From the NCBI RefSeq assembly GCF_006381105.1, contig NZ_VDET01000036.1:62001-126000 (forward strand): DNA of 64,000 nt, given 5' to 3'. Each line of letters opens with the position of its first letter. The stretch's first letter is position 1. Source of the stretch: Flavicella sediminum (GTDB lineage: Bacteria > Bacteroidota > Bacteroidia > Flavobacteriales > Flavobacteriaceae). This document shows, one piece after another, positions 61,003 through 64,000 of the stretch. Position numbers and translations under genes: made by a program. Below the pieces are notes generated by a model. It was not told the origin of the DNA and ran no database searches. It saw only the letters and a program-made list of their open reading frames with translations.

Positions 61003-62445
61003 ATGAATATCTTTAATAAAATAATTTGCGGTTTTATAGTACTAATATATAACTTCTCTACTGCGCAGGTAAAAAAGCCAAATTTTGTAATCGTCATAGC
61101 GGATGACCATGGGGTATTTCATTCTACTCCTTACGGATCAACAATTATTGAAACTCCAAACATGCAAAAGCTTGCAGATGAGGGAATTCGTTTTGACAAT
61201 GCCTATATTGCATCGCCCGCTTGCGCACCGAGTAGAGCTGCCTTATTCACTGGTTTAATGCCTTATAATAACGGAATTGTTGGAAATCATGAAAAAAATT
61301 TAAAACCTGGTGTATTATCTCTAATACCTAATCTTATAGAGCAAGGATATGAGGTAGTTTTTCAGGGTAAAGTTGCACATGCTCGTAACAATCAGCATAA
61401 AGGCTATGTTCCTAAAGCAGTGAAAATTCTAAAAAGAGCACCTACAAACGATCAGAAATTAAGCGTTGTAGATGATTTTCTTAAAAACAGAGAAACTACC
61501 CGTCCATTAGCCTTATTTGTGGGATGTACAGATACACATACCCCCTACCCTCCGGCAGGTGAATCAAGAATCAAACCAGAGGATGTTATTATAAACAAAC
61601 GAATCTATACCACTCCTGAAGCTCAATTAGAAATGAGTAGATACATCCAAGCAGCAGAATCTATAGATACCAAACTTGGAAATATCCTAAAAATGTCAGA
61701 TATCTATTTAGACAAAAAAAATACGATGACGGTATATACATCAGATCATGGAATGGCGTGGCCGTTTGCTAAATGGTCTCTTTATGAAACAGGAATACGT
61801 ACACCATTACTAATCTCTTGGCCAGGAAAAATTCAACCACATACAACAACAAAAGCCATGGTTAGTTGGATTGACTTACTTCCAACATTGATAGATATTG
61901 CCGATGGAACAGTACCTGAAAATATTGATGGGAAACCTTTTACAGCAGTCATTTTAGGAAAGAAAAACAAACACAGAGACGCTATTTACGCAACGCATAA
62001 AGGTGATAATGAAAAAAACGTATACCCTATCCGATCTGTTAGAGTTGGGAAATGGAAATATATTCGGAATTTACATCCGGAATTTGCCTATACAACGCAT
62101 ACTGACACATGGGCTACAGAAGTACCAATGACAAAACTACATGCCAATCATGCTGGGCGTCACTGGAATTCCTATTTAGCTGCAGCAAAAAGAGATCCTG
62201 CCGCAGTTGCTTTCTTAATAGATTATCATACCAATCCTGCAGAAGAATTGTATAATATTGAAAAAGACCCTTTAGAACAAAATAATCTTGCAGACGACCC
62301 TAAGTGTGCTAAAAAACTTAGTACTCTTAGAGAAAAAGTGACACAACATATGAAAGAAGTTAAGGATGATGAATCCCTAAGTGGCCCTCCTAAACTACTT
62401 AAAGACTTTTCTATAATGAAATCGAAAATAAAGAGCACTGATTAA
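61003..62445 (+). CDS. Sulfatase (S1 family, heparan-sulfatase-like layout)
   Basis: 480 residues with a short signal peptide ending FSTAQ. Metal site VIADDHGVFHSTPYG at ~31-45, formylglycine signature CAPSR at 74-78, and ALFTGLMPYNNGIVGNHE, typical of N-sulfoglucosamine-sulfohydrolase-like enzymes. Further blocks are FQGKVAHARN (in place of GKWH), FVGCTDTHTPYPP and TSDHGMAWPFAKWSLYETGIRTP. It sits between a GH106 (15 bases) and a GH78 gene (31 bases), so it most likely desulfates rhamnose-containing oligosaccharides before or between these hydrolases. Confidence 0.93.
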   Translation: MNIFNKIICGFIVLIYNFSTAQVKKPNFVIVIADDHGVFHSTPYGSTIIETPNMQKLADEGIRFDNAYIASPACAPSRAALFTGLMPYNNGIVGNHEKNLKPGVLSLIPNLIEQGYEVVFQGKVAHARNNQHKGYVPKAVKILKRAPTNDQKLSVVDDFLKNRETTRPLALFVGCTDTHTPYPPAGESRIKPEDVIINKRIYTTPEAQLEMSRYIQAAESIDTKLGNILKMSDIYLDKKNTMTVYTSDHGMAWPFAKWSLYETGIRTPLLISWPGKIQPHTTTKAMVSWIDLLPTLIDIADGTVPENIDGKPFTAVILGKKNKHRDAIYATHKGDNEKNVYPIRSVRVGKWKYIRNLHPEFAYTTHTDTWATEVPMTKLHANHAGRHWNSYLAAAKRDPAAVAFLIDYHTNPAEELYNIEKDPLEQNNLADDPKCAKKLSTLREKVTQHMKEVKDDESLSGPPKLLKDFSIMKSKIKSTD

Positions 62446-62476
62446 TTCTAATTTATATACCTAAAAGCACCATACA

Positions 62477-64000
62477 ATGACATCATTAATAAATTTCAGG
62501 ATTTCTTTATACGCTTTAACAAGTTTACTTGTTCTCTCACTATTATTCAGTTGTAAAAATACACCACTTGTTACAGGAGCGATAACAGAATTAAAAGCAG
62601 AAGGATTTTCTAATTGGAGCGTTATAGATGAACCAATACCAAAATTATCCTGGAATTCAATTGTAGAAATCGAAGGTAAAAAAGTGATTGCTTATGAAGT
62701 AATAGCTGCTGATACTAAGAGTAACTTAGATAAAAACAAAGGAAACTTACTAGAATTGACAAGAACAGAAGCTGAAGAAGGTCCATGGATTTATTTCAAT
62801 GCTTCAAAATTATCTTCCCGTACTACCGTTTTTTGGAAAGTTAGAGCAATCTTAGAAGATGACAGCCGTGATAATTGGAGCAAAATAGCAACTTTTGAAA
62901 TAGGTCTGAAGAAAAAATCAGACTGGACTGGGAAATGGATTGGAATGCCTAAAGACCTTCGTAAAGATGCTGCTCCTTGGTTTAGAAACTCATTTGACAT
63001 CACTAAAAAAATCACAAAAGCAAGACTTTATGTATGCGGATTAGGTATGCATGAAAGCTGGATCAATGGTTCTAAAATAGGAAACGAAGTATTACAACCA
63101 GCACAAACAGATTATAATACTCGCAGTTTTTACGTAGCTCATGACATAACCTCTGTAATCCAAAAAGGAACGAACACATTAGGGTTTTGGTTAGGAGATG
63201 GTTTTTACAATCAGAATAAAGTTTGGGGAGCAAAAGGTTTGAGTTATGGACAACCAAAAGTACTAGCGCAACTTGAAATTACATTTGAAGATGGTAGCAA
63301 TACAATTATTTCAACAAATGAAAATTGGTTGTGTAAAAATAGTCCTATTAGTTCTTCTAATGTTTATGCAGGAGAAAAATACAATGCTCAAAATTACGAT
63401 TCAAAATGGGCTGATAACAAAGACGAATTACATAACTGGAATCCAGTTGTTATGGAGACTTCGCCAGGAAAAAAATTGATTGCACAACAATTACCTCCTG
63501 CTCGTATTAAAAATACTGTACAAGTAAAAGAGGTAAAACAATTACACCCCAATACTTGGATTTTTGACTTCGGACAAAACCTAGTAGGATGGGCTAAACT
63601 AAAAGTAAATGCCTCTAAAGGAACAGAAATTACGATGCGTTTTGCTGAACACCAACAAAGCAATGGTGAACTAAATTTTGAAACTAGTGGTGTAAGAGCT
63701 ACGAAAGTAATTCAGACGGACACATATATTTGCAAGGGGAATGGGAAAGAAACATGGGAACCTAGATTTACAAACCATGGATTTAGATATGCTGAGGTTA
63801 CTATAAAAAACGGAACCTTAAAAAACAAAACACCCGGAAAAGACTTTCTTGAAGGAATGGTCATTTATACAGATATGGCAATCACTGGAGAGTTTTCTAG
63901 TTCAGACACTACTTTGAATAAAATATTTGACATGGCACATTGGACACAATCTGGTGGTTTATTAGGAGTTCCTGTAGATTGTCCTATTCGTGAACGTTGT
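62477..64000 (+). CDS. GH78 alpha-L-rhamnosidase, lipoprotein, partial (cut by the right edge)
   Basis: The frame is open from the ATG at 62477 for 508 codons to the edge. Lipobox SLLFSC (Cys26). Domain order as in full GH78 enzymes: N-terminal beta domain (~38-145), the carbohydrate-binding domain with YVCGLGMHESWINGSKIGNE, LGDGFYNQNKVWG, then IFDFGQNLVGWAKL and YICKGNGKETWEPRFTNHGF. The start of the (alpha/alpha)6 barrel contains the active-site block VDCPIRERC just before the edge. About 400 residues, including the second catalytic Glu region, lie outside. It follows the sulfatase by 31 bases and belongs to the operon from site 13. It resembles the GH78 at 39615-42353 in layout. Confidence 0.95.
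   Translation, partial: MTSLINFRISLYALTSLLVLSLLFSCKNTPLVTGAITELKAEGFSNWSVIDEPIPKLSWNSIVEIEGKKVIAYEVIAADTKSNLDKNKGNLLELTRTEAEEGPWIYFNASKLSSRTTVFWKVRAILEDDSRDNWSKIATFEIGLKKKSDWTGKWIGMPKDLRKDAAPWFRNSFDITKKITKARLYVCGLGMHESWINGSKIGNEVLQPAQTDYNTRSFYVAHDITSVIQKGTNTLGFWLGDGFYNQNKVWGAKGLSYGQPKVLAQLEITFEDGSNTIISTNENWLCKNSPISSSNVYAGEKYNAQNYDSKWADNKDELHNWNPVVMETSPGKKLIAQQLPPARIKNTVQVKEVKQLHPNTWIFDFGQNLVGWAKLKVNASKGTEITMRFAEHQQSNGELNFETSGVRATKVIQTDTYICKGNGKETWEPRFTNHGFRYAEVTIKNGTLKNKTPGKDFLEGMVIYTDMAITGEFSSSDTTLNKIFDMAHWTQSGGLLGVPVDCPIRERC

Noticed and set aside
1-64000. CRISPR arrays, tRNA or rRNA genes, insertion sequences or integrases
   Set aside because: I looked for spaced short repeats, tRNA-like cloverleaf genes, and transposase or integrase frames and recognised none. 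The only repeats seen are the promoter motif, hairpins and paralogous genes.

Overview
The window looks like part of the chromosome of a marine Bacteroidota bacterium, most likely a flavobacterium. The evidence is the AT-rich DNA, a SusC/SusD pair, four proteins with type IX secretion (T9SS) C-terminal sorting domains, many lipoproteins with N-terminal lipoboxes, and promoters of the Bacteroidota type (TAnnTTTG at -7). I cannot name the genus.

Almost the whole window is one very large polysaccharide utilisation locus for a sulfated, rhamnose-containing polysaccharide. It holds 12 full-length sulfatases and one sulfatase remnant. Other carbohydrate-active genes are three GH78-type rhamnosidases (one cut by the right edge), two GH106 rhamnosidases, two GH43-type enzymes, one GH3 with an inserted PA14 domain, a DUF1080 protein, two G8-domain beta-helix proteins, L-rhamnose mutarotase, an EthD-like protein and several uncharacterised secreted proteins. 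Sulfated rhamnans or ulvan-like algal polymers fit this set. No recognised ulvan lyase or GH105/GH88 is present here, so the exact substrate is inference.

Layout: 1-931 is a GntR/LacI-type regulator cut by the left edge. 13481 down to 1373 is a minus-strand operon: SusC, SusD, four sulfatases and an outer protein, ended by a terminator at 1177. 13864-14688 (small T9SS protein) and 14896-16383 (sulfatase) are single minus-strand units. 16545-18521 is a plus-strand sulfatase. 18642-27378 is a plus-strand operon (GH78-like, sulfatase, GH43-like, sulfatase, GH3). 27748-35616 holds two G8 proteins plus the DUF1080 protein. 35855-37222 is an unknown secreted protein and 37384-39054 is a GH43. 42353 down to 39116 is a GH78 followed by two decayed genes. 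49916 down to 42593 is a minus operon (GH106, unknown, CBM9-like/PKD protein, RhaM, sulfatase). 50209-53887 holds three lipoproteins, each with its own promoter. 54061-55971 is a sulfatase with HEAT-like repeats. 57862 down to 56049 is a sulfatase plus EthD-like protein. 58105 to the right edge is a GH106, a sulfatase and a GH78.

The most striking observation is a shared promoter architecture, read directly at 13 places on both strands: CAGA-like half-site, 5-6 bases, CAGGATG, exactly 20 bases, then a TAnnTTTG-like -7 box. It precedes nearly every transcription unit of the locus and defines a local regulon whose regulator is not recognisable in the window. It also shows that the GH78-like gene starts at 18642 and not at the upstream ATG at 18570, because that ATG is part of the motif.
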